Source: Ramlibacter sp. (GTDB lineage: Bacteria; Pseudomonadota; Gammaproteobacteria; Burkholderiales; Burkholderiaceae_C). From it: a DNA stretch of 12,778 bases. A model generated the notes under the pieces. It did no database searches. It saw nothing but the letters and a program-made list of their open reading frames with translations, and had not been told where the DNA came from. The position numbers and the translations under genes were made by a program. Location of the stretch: the NCBI GenBank assembly GCA_026785815.1, contig JAJAZH010000085.1, positions 1-12,778 of the forward strand, in the 5' to 3' direction. Shown here piece after piece: positions 1-7,900 of this stretch (position 1 is the stretch's first letter; each line of letters starts with the position of its first letter).

Positions 1-2
1 AC

Positions 3-776
3 GCCAGGCGGGCCAGCGACCTCGCGGTCGGCGCCTCCGAAGTGGCGCGCAAGGGCGGCCAGGTGGTGGGCCAGGTGGTCGACACCATGACCGGCATCTC
101 GGCGTCGTCGCGCAAGATCGCCGACATCATCAGCGTGATCGACGGCATCGCCTTCCAGACCAACATCCTGGCGCTCAACGCCGCGGTGGAAGCGGCGCGC
201 GCCGGTGAACAGGGCCGCGGTTTCGCGGTGGTGGCAGCCGAAGTTCGGAACCTGGCCCAGCGCAGCGCCGCGGCGGCCAAGGAGATCAAGACCCTGATCG
301 GTGACTCGGTCGACAAGGTCGACGCCGGCACCAAGCTGGTGGACGCCGCCGGCAAGACGATGGAAGAGATCGTGAGCTCGGTCAAGCAGGTAACGGACCT
401 GATCGCGGAGATCGCCGCTGCCAGCCAGGAGCAGAGCTCGGGCATCGAACAGGTCAACACCGCCGTCAACCAGATGGACCAGGTGGTGCAGCAGAACGCA
501 TCGCTGGTGGAAGAGGCGACGGCGGCGACCGAGTCGATGAAGGAGCAGGCCGGCTCGCTGCTGCAGGTGGTCGCGCGCTTCAAGCTCGGCGCCGAAACCA
601 GTGCAGTCGACGCCGCGCCGCTGGCGCCGCGCCACTCGGCCCTGCAGCCAACGGCGCCAGCACCGATCAAGGTGAAGGGCGGTGTCAGGCTGGCCGCGGT
701 CTACGCGCCGATGCCCAGTCTGGCCGGAGCCCACGCTTCCCGCCCGGCCGGCAATGGCGAGTGGAAAGAGTTCTAG
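3..776 (+). CDS. Methyl-accepting chemotaxis protein, C-terminal part (5' end outside window)
   Basis: This is the cytoplasmic signalling half of a transmembrane chemoreceptor, which would control the kinase CheA through CheW at the cell pole. The frame is open from position 3 to the TAG at 774-776, so a GTG at 42 is internal and the true start lies left of the window. The fragment carries the family's conserved hairpin tip (GIAFQTNILALNAAVEAARA, then GEQGRGFAVVA), flanked by long coiled-coil helices with methylation-type heptads and the typical second-helix phrases EQSSGI and QQNASLVEEA. This arrangement matches the 36-heptad Tar/Tsr type. An Ala/Pro-rich linker follows and the protein ends in EWKEF, which fits the x-W-x-x-F pentapeptide that tethers CheR and CheB in enteric receptors. 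The ligand cannot be told because the sensor domain is missing. The gene converges on the aldolase gene with a 14-bp gap. Confidence 0.95.
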   Translation, partial: ARRASDLAVGASEVARKGGQVVGQVVDTMTGISASSRKIADIISVIDGIAFQTNILALNAAVEAARAGEQGRGFAVVAAEVRNLAQRSAAAAKEIKTLIGDSVDKVDAGTKLVDAAGKTMEEIVSSVKQVTDLIAEIAAASQEQSSGIEQVNTAVNQMDQVVQQNASLVEEATAATESMKEQAGSLLQVVARFKLGAETSAVDAAPLAPRHSALQPTAPAPIKVKGGVRLAAVYAPMPSLAGAHASRPAGNGEWKEF

Positions 777-790
777 AACGACCGCGACCG

Positions 791-1588
791 TCAATCACCG
801 CCGCTGGCCGGCTTCACCGCAACGGCGGCGGCAGCGCGCATCTTTGCCATCACCTGCTGGGCGCCGGCTGCGATCAGCCGGGCGTCCGAGCTGACCGTCA
901 CAAACTGGAACCCCTTGGCCTGGCGCCGAAGCGCCGAGTCGGTCCCGGCATTGTGGATGCCGGCAACCACACCGTGGGCCTTGGCGCGCGCGAGGATGTG
1001 GTCGATGGCCTCGGCCGCTTTCGGATCGACATCGTCCAGCGTCGGCGTGCAGCCCAGCGACAGCGACAGGTCGGACGGGCCGACGTAGACCGCGTCCAGC
1101 CCCTCGACCGACAGGATGTCGTCAAGGTTGTCCAGCGCCTGCGCCGTCTCGATCATCGCGAACGTGACGATGGTGTCGTTGGCATGCTGCGGATAGTCGG
1201 CGCCTCCATACAGCAAGGCCCGAACCGGTCCGAAACTGCGAACCCCGCGCGGCGCGTAATGGGTCCAGGCGACCAGCTTCTGCGCGTCTTCGCGGGTGTT
1301 GATCATCGGGCAGATGACGCCGTAAGCACCGGCATCGAGCGCCTTCATCAGCAGCCCCGGCTCCAGCCACGGCACCCGCACCATCGGCACCGTGTCGGTG
1401 GTCGAGATCGCCTGCAGCATGGTGACCATCGCCTGGTAGTCGACCACGCCGTGCTGCATGTCGACGGTGAGCGAGTCCCAGCCCTGGTGGGCCATGGTCT
1501 CGGCCGAAAAGCTGTTGGCAATCGCCAACCAGCCGTTGACGGCGGTGGTGCCCGATTTCCAGATGCTGCGAAGCCGGTTTTCTCTCAT
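791..1588 (-). CDS. HpcH/HpaI family aldolase (class II, metal-dependent)
   Basis: A 265-residue protein of the HpcH/HpaI family, cytoplasmic TIM-barrel enzymes that cleave 2-keto-4-hydroxy acids to pyruvate (or a related keto acid) plus an aldehyde. Visible family landmarks are the base histidine in VDMQHG (H46), an arginine in VRVPW (R71), the metal-binding glutamate in MIETA (E147) and the metal-binding aspartate in VGPSDLS (D173). Many relatives have E-H-G where this has Q-H-G, which occurs in a subset of the family. The ATG at 1588 overlaps the stop of the upstream membrane-protein gene in an ATGA, and AAGGA lies 7 bases before it, so translation is probably coupled. The same frame stays open far upstream, but that stretch is antisense-like shadow and not part of the gene. 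It is last in the murQ operon. The true substrate is unknown; relatives include 4-hydroxy-2-oxovalerate-type and sugar-acid aldolases. Confidence 0.9.
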   Translation of the reverse strand: MRENRLRSIWKSGTTAVNGWLAIANSFSAETMAHQGWDSLTVDMQHGVVDYQAMVTMLQAISTTDTVPMVRVPWLEPGLLMKALDAGAYGVICPMINTREDAQKLVAWTHYAPRGVRSFGPVRALLYGGADYPQHANDTIVTFAMIETAQALDNLDDILSVEGLDAVYVGPSDLSLSLGCTPTLDDVDPKAAEAIDHILARAKAHGVVAGIHNAGTDSALRRQAKGFQFVTVSSDARLIAAGAQQVMAKMRAAAAVAVKPASGGD

Positions 1589-2460
1589 GGGGAGGTCCTT
1601 GGGATCGAAGGTGGGAAGCCTGGCGCCAACTGCGGGCGCTGCCGCAAGACGCTGCGGGCCAGCAAATACAGCAGCCACAGCAGCAGCAGTGGAGCGACCA
1701 GGGTCTGCAGGATGAATACGACCATCAGCCGGATCACATGCTGGGTGGCCCGCTCCGCCACCTGCCTGAGGTTGTCGAAGCGCTCCTTCCAGCCGCCGCT
1801 GGCGGGGGCGTTGGCCCAGCCCTTGAGCCGCTCGACCAGTCCCGATTCGGTCGCCGGCGTGGCGGACGGACTGGCCTTTTCGACCTGCTCGGCGGTGCGA
1901 TCGAGTGCCTGCTGGCCGGCCTGGTAGTCGCCCAGCAAGAAGTGCCTGAACATGAAGTCGCTGCCGATGGTGGCGACCGGCACGGCGAAACGGATCATCA
2001 GCAGGATCACCAGCGCCTTGGCCAGCCAGCCGGGCGCCAGCCGCTGCCGAAACAACAGCAACCCGGCCCAGGCCACGGCGGCCGCGGTGAGCGCCAGCGA
2101 GACCAGCCAGTGGGCCCCGATGGTGACCAGCACCTTCTGGATTCCGAAGGCCACGGCGGCCAACAGCATCAGGTTGGAAAAGGTTTCGATCACGTCGTTG
2201 ACCGGATCCAGGACCTGCCCGATCGCCAGGTTGACGCCGACTCCCAGCGGCTGCAGCGACACCTGCGTGCCCTGCGCCAGCGAGATCACGGCATTGATGC
2301 CCCGGGCCGCGGCAAAACTCACCAGTGCCCGGCCCAGTCCGGCATCGATCTGGCGGCTGGCGGCCGCTTCCACCGGCGCCAGCCAGCAACTGGCCACTGC
2401 AGCGGCCAGGAACAGCAGCACCGCCACGCCCTTCACGCCCAGGTCTTTCAGCTTGGTCAT
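1585..2460 (-). CDS. Unrecognised five-helix inner-membrane protein
   Basis: A 291-residue protein that I cannot assign to a family. Hydrophobic stretches that could span the membrane lie at about residues 10-29, 96-113, 117-137, 147-167 and 243-269. The first resembles an uncleaved signal or signal-anchor. Between the first two is an Ala/Gly-rich region (30-95) with modest hydrophobicity. A hydrophilic loop of about 75 residues (168-242), containing charged, probably helical segments, precedes the last helix. The C-terminus is short, basic and Pro-rich. No catalytic motif or transporter signature is visible. The gene starts 14 bp after murQ ends and its last bases overlap the aldolase start by 4 bp, so it is almost certainly cotranscribed with both. 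No strong ribosome-binding site precedes the ATG at 2460, which suggests coupling to murQ translation. A link to muropeptide or sugar handling is only inference from position. Confidence 0.8.
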   Translation of the reverse strand: MTKLKDLGVKGVAVLLFLAAAVASCWLAPVEAAASRQIDAGLGRALVSFAAARGINAVISLAQGTQVSLQPLGVGVNLAIGQVLDPVNDVIETFSNLMLLAAVAFGIQKVLVTIGAHWLVSLALTAAAVAWAGLLLFRQRLAPGWLAKALVILLMIRFAVPVATIGSDFMFRHFLLGDYQAGQQALDRTAEQVEKASPSATPATESGLVERLKGWANAPASGGWKERFDNLRQVAERATQHVIRLMVVFILQTLVAPLLLLWLLYLLARSVLRQRPQLAPGFPPSIPRTSP

Positions 2461-2474
2461 CGGCAGCCGCAGCG

Positions 2475-3395
2475 TCAGCCGATCCGCAAATCGCCCGCCA
2501 GGTCGGCGATCGATCCGCCGACGGCTTCCAGGCGGCGGCGGGCTTCATCGGCGTCCAGCGACAGCCTGGACATCGCGATGGCGGTCTTGACATGGCCGCC
2601 GGACTCTTCGAGCAGCCGGCTGGCCTGCTCGCGCGGGACGCCCAGCGTGTCCATCAGGATCCGCTCGCCGCGGTCCTGCAGCTTCTGGCAGGTGACCTGC
2701 AGGTCGACCATCAGGTTGCCATACACCTTGCCGGTCCGCACCATCGCTGCGGTACTGATGGTGTTGAGGATGATCTTGGTGGCGGTGCCGGCCTTCATGC
2801 GGGTCGAGCCGGTGATCACCTCGGGTCCGACCAGCGGCGCGATCACCACGTCGTGGGCCTTGATCAGCTGCTCGGAGGGATAGGTGCAGAGCAGGAAGCC
2901 GGTGCGGGCGCCCCGCTCGCGCGCCCGCTTCAGGGCGCCGTGCACATAAGGCGTGGTGCCCGAGCTGGCGATGCCGAGCACGAAATCGCTGGCCTGGACC
3001 TGTCTCTCGTCGATGGCCGCCGCGCCGTGCTCGGGATGGTCCTCGGCGCCCTCCTGGGCCCGCAACAGCGCGTCGAAACCACCGGCGATGATGCCCTGCA
3101 CCATTTCGGGATCGGTGCGGTAGGTGGGCGGCATCTCCGACGCATCGAGCACGCCCAGCCGTCCGGACGTGCCGGCGCCGACATAGATCAATCGACCGCC
3201 CTGGAGCAGGCAATCCACCACCAGGTCGATGGCGCGCGCGATCTGCTGGCGCTCTTCGCCGACGGCAGCGGCGACCATCCGGTCCTCGGCATTGATCAGG
3301 TCGACGATCTCGATGGTGGACAGCTGATCGATGCGCATGCTGCGCGGATTGCGCTGTTCGGTCAGGCGCGGGTCCAGGGGCTGGGCAGGGTTCAT
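2475..3395 (-). CDS. murQ: N-acetylmuramic acid 6-phosphate etherase MurQ
   Basis: MurQ cleaves the D-lactyl ether of MurNAc-6-phosphate to give GlcNAc-6-phosphate and lactate, a cytoplasmic step of peptidoglycan recycling. From the start chosen here the protein is 306 residues, close to the roughly 300 of E. coli MurQ. The conserved N-terminal LTEQRNPRS is followed by a SIS-type sugar-phosphate domain with GAGTSGRLG at 73-81. The two catalytic glutamates known from E. coli (E83, E114) correspond to E87 in DASEMPPTY and E118 in EGAED. GIASSGTTPY (141-150), TGSTRMKAGTATK (195-207) and GNLMVD (226-231) are also family signatures. The ATG at 3395 gives the usual length, but in-frame ATGs at 3440 and 3446 and a GTG at 3467 cannot be excluded; none has a convincing ribosome-binding site. 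It heads a three-gene operon with the membrane protein and the aldolase. No anhMurNAc kinase (anmK) is in the window. Confidence 0.95.
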   Translation of the reverse strand: MNPAQPLDPRLTEQRNPRSMRIDQLSTIEIVDLINAEDRMVAAAVGEERQQIARAIDLVVDCLLQGGRLIYVGAGTSGRLGVLDASEMPPTYRTDPEMVQGIIAGGFDALLRAQEGAEDHPEHGAAAIDERQVQASDFVLGIASSGTTPYVHGALKRARERGARTGFLLCTYPSEQLIKAHDVVIAPLVGPEVITGSTRMKAGTATKIILNTISTAAMVRTGKVYGNLMVDLQVTCQKLQDRGERILMDTLGVPREQASRLLEESGGHVKTAIAMSRLSLDADEARRRLEAVGGSIADLAGDLRIG

Positions 3396-3539
3396 GAAGG
3401 GCTGGGGCGCCGGCAGGTGGCTGGAGGGGGAAGACTTCATTGTCATGCAGCCACGGGAAAATTTCACGAACGCGAGCCCGTCCTACAACCTGACTCCCCG
3501 GGCTGCACGAAAGTCCACCTGAGCAAGGACAACCGATCC
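3396..3539. promoter_or_regulatory. Divergent promoter region between murQ and glgC
   Basis: These 144 bp separate the murQ and glgC starts and must hold the start signals for both unless transcription comes from elsewhere. One possible sigma-70-like site for murQ on the minus strand is TTGTAG (3488-3483), a 17-base spacer and GAAATT (3465-3460). It matches the consensus only partly. If real, it would exclude the GTG at 3467 as the murQ start. For glgC I see no good promoter, only the ribosome-binding site AAGGA at about 3525-3529, some 10 bases before its ATG. No clear operator repeat was found. Confidence 0.35.
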
Positions 3540-4862
<1,323 letters not shown>

Positions 4863-4895
4863 CGGGTTCCGGATTGGTATGCATGCGACGCCTCG

Positions 4896-5729
4896 TCACA
4901 GCATCTCCAGCGCAACCGGTCCCCCAGGCCGCGGAAACAGCCGCTCCAGCTCGGCCAATGCGGCCGGGGTCAGCGGATGCTGCAGCGCCTCGAAGTTTTC
5001 CTGCACCCGGGTCGGGCTGGCGGTCTTGGGAATGACGATCACGTCGTCCTGCGCCAGCAACCAGCCGAGCGCAGCCTGCGCCGCGGTGACACCCTGGCGC
5101 GCGGCGAAATCCAGCAGCCTGGGGTCCAGCAGCAGCCGGCCCTGCTCGACCGGCGAATAAGCCATCAGCGGCAAGCCGCGCTGGCGCAGCCAGGGCTGCA
5201 GGTCGTGTTCGACGCCGCGGCGCGTGAGGTTGTACAGGACCTGGTCGGTCTGGACCTGCGGTCCGCCCGGCTGGTCCCACAACTCCCGCATGGCGGCCAG
5301 GTCGAGGTTGCTGACGCCGTAATGCCGGATCAGCCCGTCGCGCTGCAGCGCTGCAAAGGCGGCGAGCGTCTCGGCGATCGGCGTGCTGCCGGCCCAGTGC
5401 AACAGATAAAGATCGATGCGGTCGGTGCGTAGCCGGCGCAGGCTGTTCTCGCAGGCGCTGCGCATGGCCCGGCGCGAGGCGTTGTGCGGATAGACCTTGC
5501 TGACCAGAAACACGTCGTCACGCCGGCCCGCGATCGCCTCCGCCACCAGGGCCTCGCTGCGACCGTCGCCGTACATTTCGGCCGTGTCGATCAGCGTGAG
5601 GCCGAGGTCGATACCGCGCCGCAACGCGGCGATTTCGGCTTCGCGCTGCGCCGGCGCGTCGCCGATATTCCAGCTGCCCTGGCCCAGGGCCGGCACGGAT
5701 TCGCCGCAAGGCAGCAGGACGGTTTTCAT
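4896..5729 (-). CDS. yeaE: Aldo/keto reductase, YeaE-like
   Basis: A 277-residue NADPH-type aldo/keto reductase, a single cytoplasmic TIM barrel. The catalytic tetrad is visible: D48 and Y53 in LIDTAEMYGDG, K78 in LVSKVYP and H111 in YLLHWAG. Cofactor-site phrases VSNLD (139-143) and IPKTAS near the C-terminus are also present. The protein follows E. coli YeaE closely along its length (start region PALGQGSW, middle YSPVEQGRL, end VALEML), and E. coli YeaE reduces methylglyoxal. The natural substrate here is not shown by the sequence, so a role in removing reactive aldehydes is inference. GGAG lies 5-6 bases before the ATG at 5729, which decides the start over in-frame codons further upstream. 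It converges on glgC with a 33-bp gap and is head-to-head with the alpha/beta hydrolase gene. Confidence 0.92.
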   Translation of the reverse strand: MKTVLLPCGESVPALGQGSWNIGDAPAQREAEIAALRRGIDLGLTLIDTAEMYGDGRSEALVAEAIAGRRDDVFLVSKVYPHNASRRAMRSACENSLRRLRTDRIDLYLLHWAGSTPIAETLAAFAALQRDGLIRHYGVSNLDLAAMRELWDQPGGPQVQTDQVLYNLTRRGVEHDLQPWLRQRGLPLMAYSPVEQGRLLLDPRLLDFAARQGVTAAQAALGWLLAQDDVIVIPKTASPTRVQENFEALQHPLTPAALAELERLFPRPGGPVALEML

Positions 5730-5763
5730 GGATTCTCCACAGACGATGCGAGATGATGCCCCC

Positions 5764-6657
5764 ATGCAGCCGCTCCAACACATTGCCGCCGGCGTCCTGG
5801 ACGTCGCCTACGTCGAAACCGGCCCGGCCGAGGGACCGCCGGTGTTCCTGATGCACGGCTTCCCGTACGACATCCACGCCTATGCCGAAGTGGCGCCGCT
5901 GCTCGCGGGTGCCGGCTGCCGCGCCATCATTCCTTACCTGCGCGGCTTCGGGCCGACGCGTTTCCTGCGCGACGACACACCTCGCTCCGGCGAGCAGGCG
6001 GCGCTGGGCGCGGACCTGCTGGCCCTGATGGATGCGCTGGCGGTGCCGCGCGCGGTGCTGGCCGGCTACGACTGGGGCGGGCGGGCGGCCTGCGTCGTGG
6101 CGGCGCTCTGGCCGCAGCGTTGCGCGGGGCTGGTTTCGTTCAACAGCTACAACATCCACGACATCGCCCGGGCGCTGGAGCCGGAGCCGGCGGAAAACGA
6201 ACTGCGGCTCTGGTACCAGTACTACTTTCACAGCGAGCGCGGCCGCGCCGGGCTGGCCCGGGACCGCCGGGGCGTGGCCCGTCTGTTGTGGAAGCTGTGG
6301 TCGCCGAGCTGGAAGTTCGACGCCGTCACGTTCGAGCGCAGCGCGGCCGCATTCGACAATCCGGACTTCGTCGAGGTCGTGATCCAGTCGTACCGGCATC
6401 GGTTCGCGCTGGTGCCGGGCGATCCAGCCTATGCCGATATCGAACGCCGCCTGGCGCAGCAACCCGCGATCAGCGCTCCGGCGATCACGTTCGACGGCGC
6501 CGACGACGGCGTGCGAACGGTGGCGGCCGCCGCGGTGCACGCCCATCGCTTCACCGGCCCGCGCTCGCACCGGATCGTGCCCGGCGTCGGCCACAACATG
6601 CCGCAGGAAGTGCCACGCGTGTTTGCCGATGCGGTGCTGGAACTGGTTGCGAAGTGA
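5764..6657 (+). CDS. Alpha/beta hydrolase with Asp nucleophile (epoxide hydrolase / dehalogenase type)
   Basis: A 297-residue alpha/beta-hydrolase. HGFP at 31-34 is the oxyanion-hole motif typical of epoxide hydrolases. The nucleophile elbow GYDWGG (101-106) carries aspartate D103 rather than serine, followed by tryptophan. That combination marks epoxide hydrolases and haloalkane or haloacid dehalogenases, which form an alkyl-enzyme ester. H277 in GVGHNMPQE is the likely general base, and an acidic patch DGADDG (244-249) could supply the acid. The cap domain (about 130-230) is rich in Tyr and Trp, including YQYYF (151-155), and one Tyr could polarise an epoxide ring. The substrate is unknown. 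The start is uncertain: ATG 5764 gives the natural family N-terminus, but in-frame ATGs lie at 5746 and 5728, and the latter has AGGA about 8 bases before it and overlaps the start codon of the opposite reductase gene. Confidence 0.88.
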   Translation: MQPLQHIAAGVLDVAYVETGPAEGPPVFLMHGFPYDIHAYAEVAPLLAGAGCRAIIPYLRGFGPTRFLRDDTPRSGEQAALGADLLALMDALAVPRAVLAGYDWGGRAACVVAALWPQRCAGLVSFNSYNIHDIARALEPEPAENELRLWYQYYFHSERGRAGLARDRRGVARLLWKLWSPSWKFDAVTFERSAAAFDNPDFVEVVIQSYRHRFALVPGDPAYADIERRLAQQPAISAPAITFDGADDGVRTVAAAAVHAHRFTGPRSHRIVPGVGHNMPQEVPRVFADAVLELVAK

Positions 6658-6730
6658 CGGCATCGCACTGCAGGATAGGCCACCGCGATGGCAACGCCGC
6701 GCTCGCGGGTGACTGCGCAGGAGCAAGAAA

Positions 6731-6824
6731 CTGTCATGCCGGGCTTTGACCCGGCATCCATTGCGGCGCGCCGATGAATGATCTGCACATCGCCATGGAT
6801 GCCGGATCGAGTCCGGCATGACAG
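6731..6824. repeat. REP-like element: two inverted hairpins facing each other
   Basis: A left hairpin (6736-6757) has perfect 8-bp arms ATGCCGGG and CCCGGCAT around a 6-base loop. A right hairpin (6799-6819) has perfect 8-bp arms ATGCCGGA and TCCGGCAT around the loop TCGAG. The pair is bounded by a perfect 12-bp inverted repeat, CTGTCATGCCGG at 6731-6742 and CCGGCATGACAG at 6813-6824. The right unit therefore reads hairpin then GACAG, and the left unit is the same in reverse. This is the layout of paired REP/BIME-type intergenic repeats. Its place between two converging gene ends would suit a role in transcript ending or mRNA protection, which is inference. Confidence 0.8.
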
Positions 6825-6836
6825 TCCTTGTTTGAA

Positions 6837-6911
6837 CCCGGCATGGCAGGGCCTGTCGAAGCGGGTCATGACGGCCTTATCGAGTCCGCTATGACAGCAT
6901 TCGCATGACAG
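6837..6911. repeat. Decayed copies of the same REP-like repeat
   Basis: Three imperfect fragments follow the intact pair: CCCGGCATGGCAG at 6837-6849, ATCGAGTCCGCTATGACAG at 6879-6897 (two changes from the loop-arm-tail of the intact right unit at 6806-6824), and GCATGACAG at 6903-6911. They do not fold as well as the intact units, suggesting older, eroded copies. Confidence 0.6.
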
Positions 6912-6949
6912 CCTGATGGCCTGGCATCGCAGCCAGGCTCATTGCGCGC

Positions 6950-7900
6950 TCAACGCTCCGATGGCACCTGCAGCGCCGCTTTCGGCAGCATGACGTGGAT
7001 GCCTTTGTGTTCGTTCACCAGCTGGGTGACCCGCACGTCGGCGGCCAGGCTCATCAGCATGAAGGCCTGCTGGCGTGAGAGCGTCGAATGCGCCGTGACG
7101 TAGTCGATCATCCGGCGCAAGGCGGCTTGCGCGGCATCATCGAGATCCGGATCCATGCCCATCGTGATGATGTGGGTCGGCGTTTCGGCCTGCGGATACT
7201 TCAGGTCGAGGTCGGTGCGCAGGATCACCTCGACCGTTCCTTCCAGCGCGGTTTCGATCGCCGTGGTGCAAACCTCGCCGTCGCCCTGCACACCATGGCC
7301 GTCGCCGAGCGAAAGCCGGCCGCCTTCGACGTGCACCGGCAGGTACAGCGTCGAGCCCGGGATCAGCTCCTTGTTGTCCAGGTTGCCACCATGGGCGCGC
7401 GGCTGGATGGTCGAGATCATTCCCCACGCCGGCGGCGGCGCCACGCCCATCACGCCGAAGAACGGCCGCAGCGGCAATTCCGTGCCCCAGGGCAGGATGC
7501 CGACGTTGCGCGCCTTGTCCAGCCGCACGATCATCTGTTCGAACTCGGCAAAGTCGTTGGGCAAGGCGCCGGCCAGCGGCCGCACGTAGGTATAGCCCCA
7601 GTCGGTGCGCAACTGGATGTCGAGGATGCGGATCTCGAGCACGTCGCCGGGTTTGGCGCCGCGCACCGCGATCGGACCGGTCAGGATGTGGCCCGGCATG
7701 CGCCGCTCGACCGTGGCGTGGATGCGATGCAGCTCGGGCGGCACGTGATAGCCGGGACCTGGCAGATTCGCGATTCCACCCGACACGGTTTCGACCGTCA
7801 CCCGGTCGCCACTCTCGATGGTCAGCACCGGCTCCAGCGTGGCGTCGAACCAGCCCCAGTGCACCGTGCCGGTGTCGGCTGTCAGGCGATGCTGCTTCAT
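6950..7900 (-). CDS. Acetamidase/formamidase family protein (FmdA/AmdA)
   Basis: A 316-residue member of the FmdA/AmdA family, cytoplasmic enzymes that release ammonia from formamide, acetamide or similar short amides. Family landmarks in order are GHILTGPIAVRGAKPGD (70-86), the Trp/Tyr-rich GYTYVRPLAG (102-111), the metal-site region RAHGGNLDNKEL (168-179) and GDGHGVQGDGEVC (199-211). Length fits the family. The ATG at 7900 overlaps the stop of the GST gene in an ATGA, so it is probably translated by coupling. It is the last gene of the cluster that begins with the Bug gene. Its amide substrate is unknown. Lying next to a tartrate dehydratase, it may act on an amide or ester of the acid being degraded, but this is inference. 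It converges on the alpha/beta hydrolase across the repeat-filled gap. Confidence 0.92.
   Translation of the reverse strand: MKQHRLTADTGTVHWGWFDATLEPVLTIESGDRVTVETVSGGIANLPGPGYHVPPELHRIHATVERRMPGHILTGPIAVRGAKPGDVLEIRILDIQLRTDWGYTYVRPLAGALPNDFAEFEQMIVRLDKARNVGILPWGTELPLRPFFGVMGVAPPPAWGMISTIQPRAHGGNLDNKELIPGSTLYLPVHVEGGRLSLGDGHGVQGDGEVCTTAIETALEGTVEVILRTDLDLKYPQAETPTHIITMGMDPDLDDAAQAALRRMIDYVTAHSTLSRQQAFMLMSLAADVRVTQLVNEHKGIHVMLPKAALQVPSER

Larger units (their letters stand above)
6658..6949. other. Gene-free convergent gap containing repeats
   Basis: This 292-bp stretch lies between the ends of the converging hydrolase and amidase genes. I see no credible gene on either strand. About 6731-6911 is occupied by hairpin repeats and decayed copies of their tail. 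The first 70 bp hold nothing I recognise, and no hairpin with a T-run (classical intrinsic terminator) is evident. Confidence 0.75.

Noticed and set aside
1589..2593. Upstream extension of the aldolase frame to 2593
   Set aside because: The extension is low-complexity Gly/Arg/Ala translation of the membrane-protein gene in another frame. The ATG at 1588 has a ribosome-binding site and gives the family's normal length.
2325..3539. A long plus-strand open frame antisense to murQ that runs straight into glgC
   Set aside because: It is Arg/Pro/Gly/His-rich shadow of a GC-rich gene. murQ on the opposite strand has clear family motifs, and glgC has its own start with a ribosome-binding site at 3540.
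5518..6819. A 433-codon minus-strand open frame across the hydrolase gene
   Set aside because: It runs antisense to a gene with a complete catalytic set and has no recognisable motif.
6731..6824. Classical intrinsic terminators
   Set aside because: The hairpins are strong but no T-run follows on either strand, so I call them REP-like repeats and leave a termination role as inference.
6731..6911. CRISPR array or insertion-sequence ends
   Set aside because: There is no regular repeat-spacer spacing, no transposase and no flanking target duplication; the pattern is facing hairpins with eroded copies.
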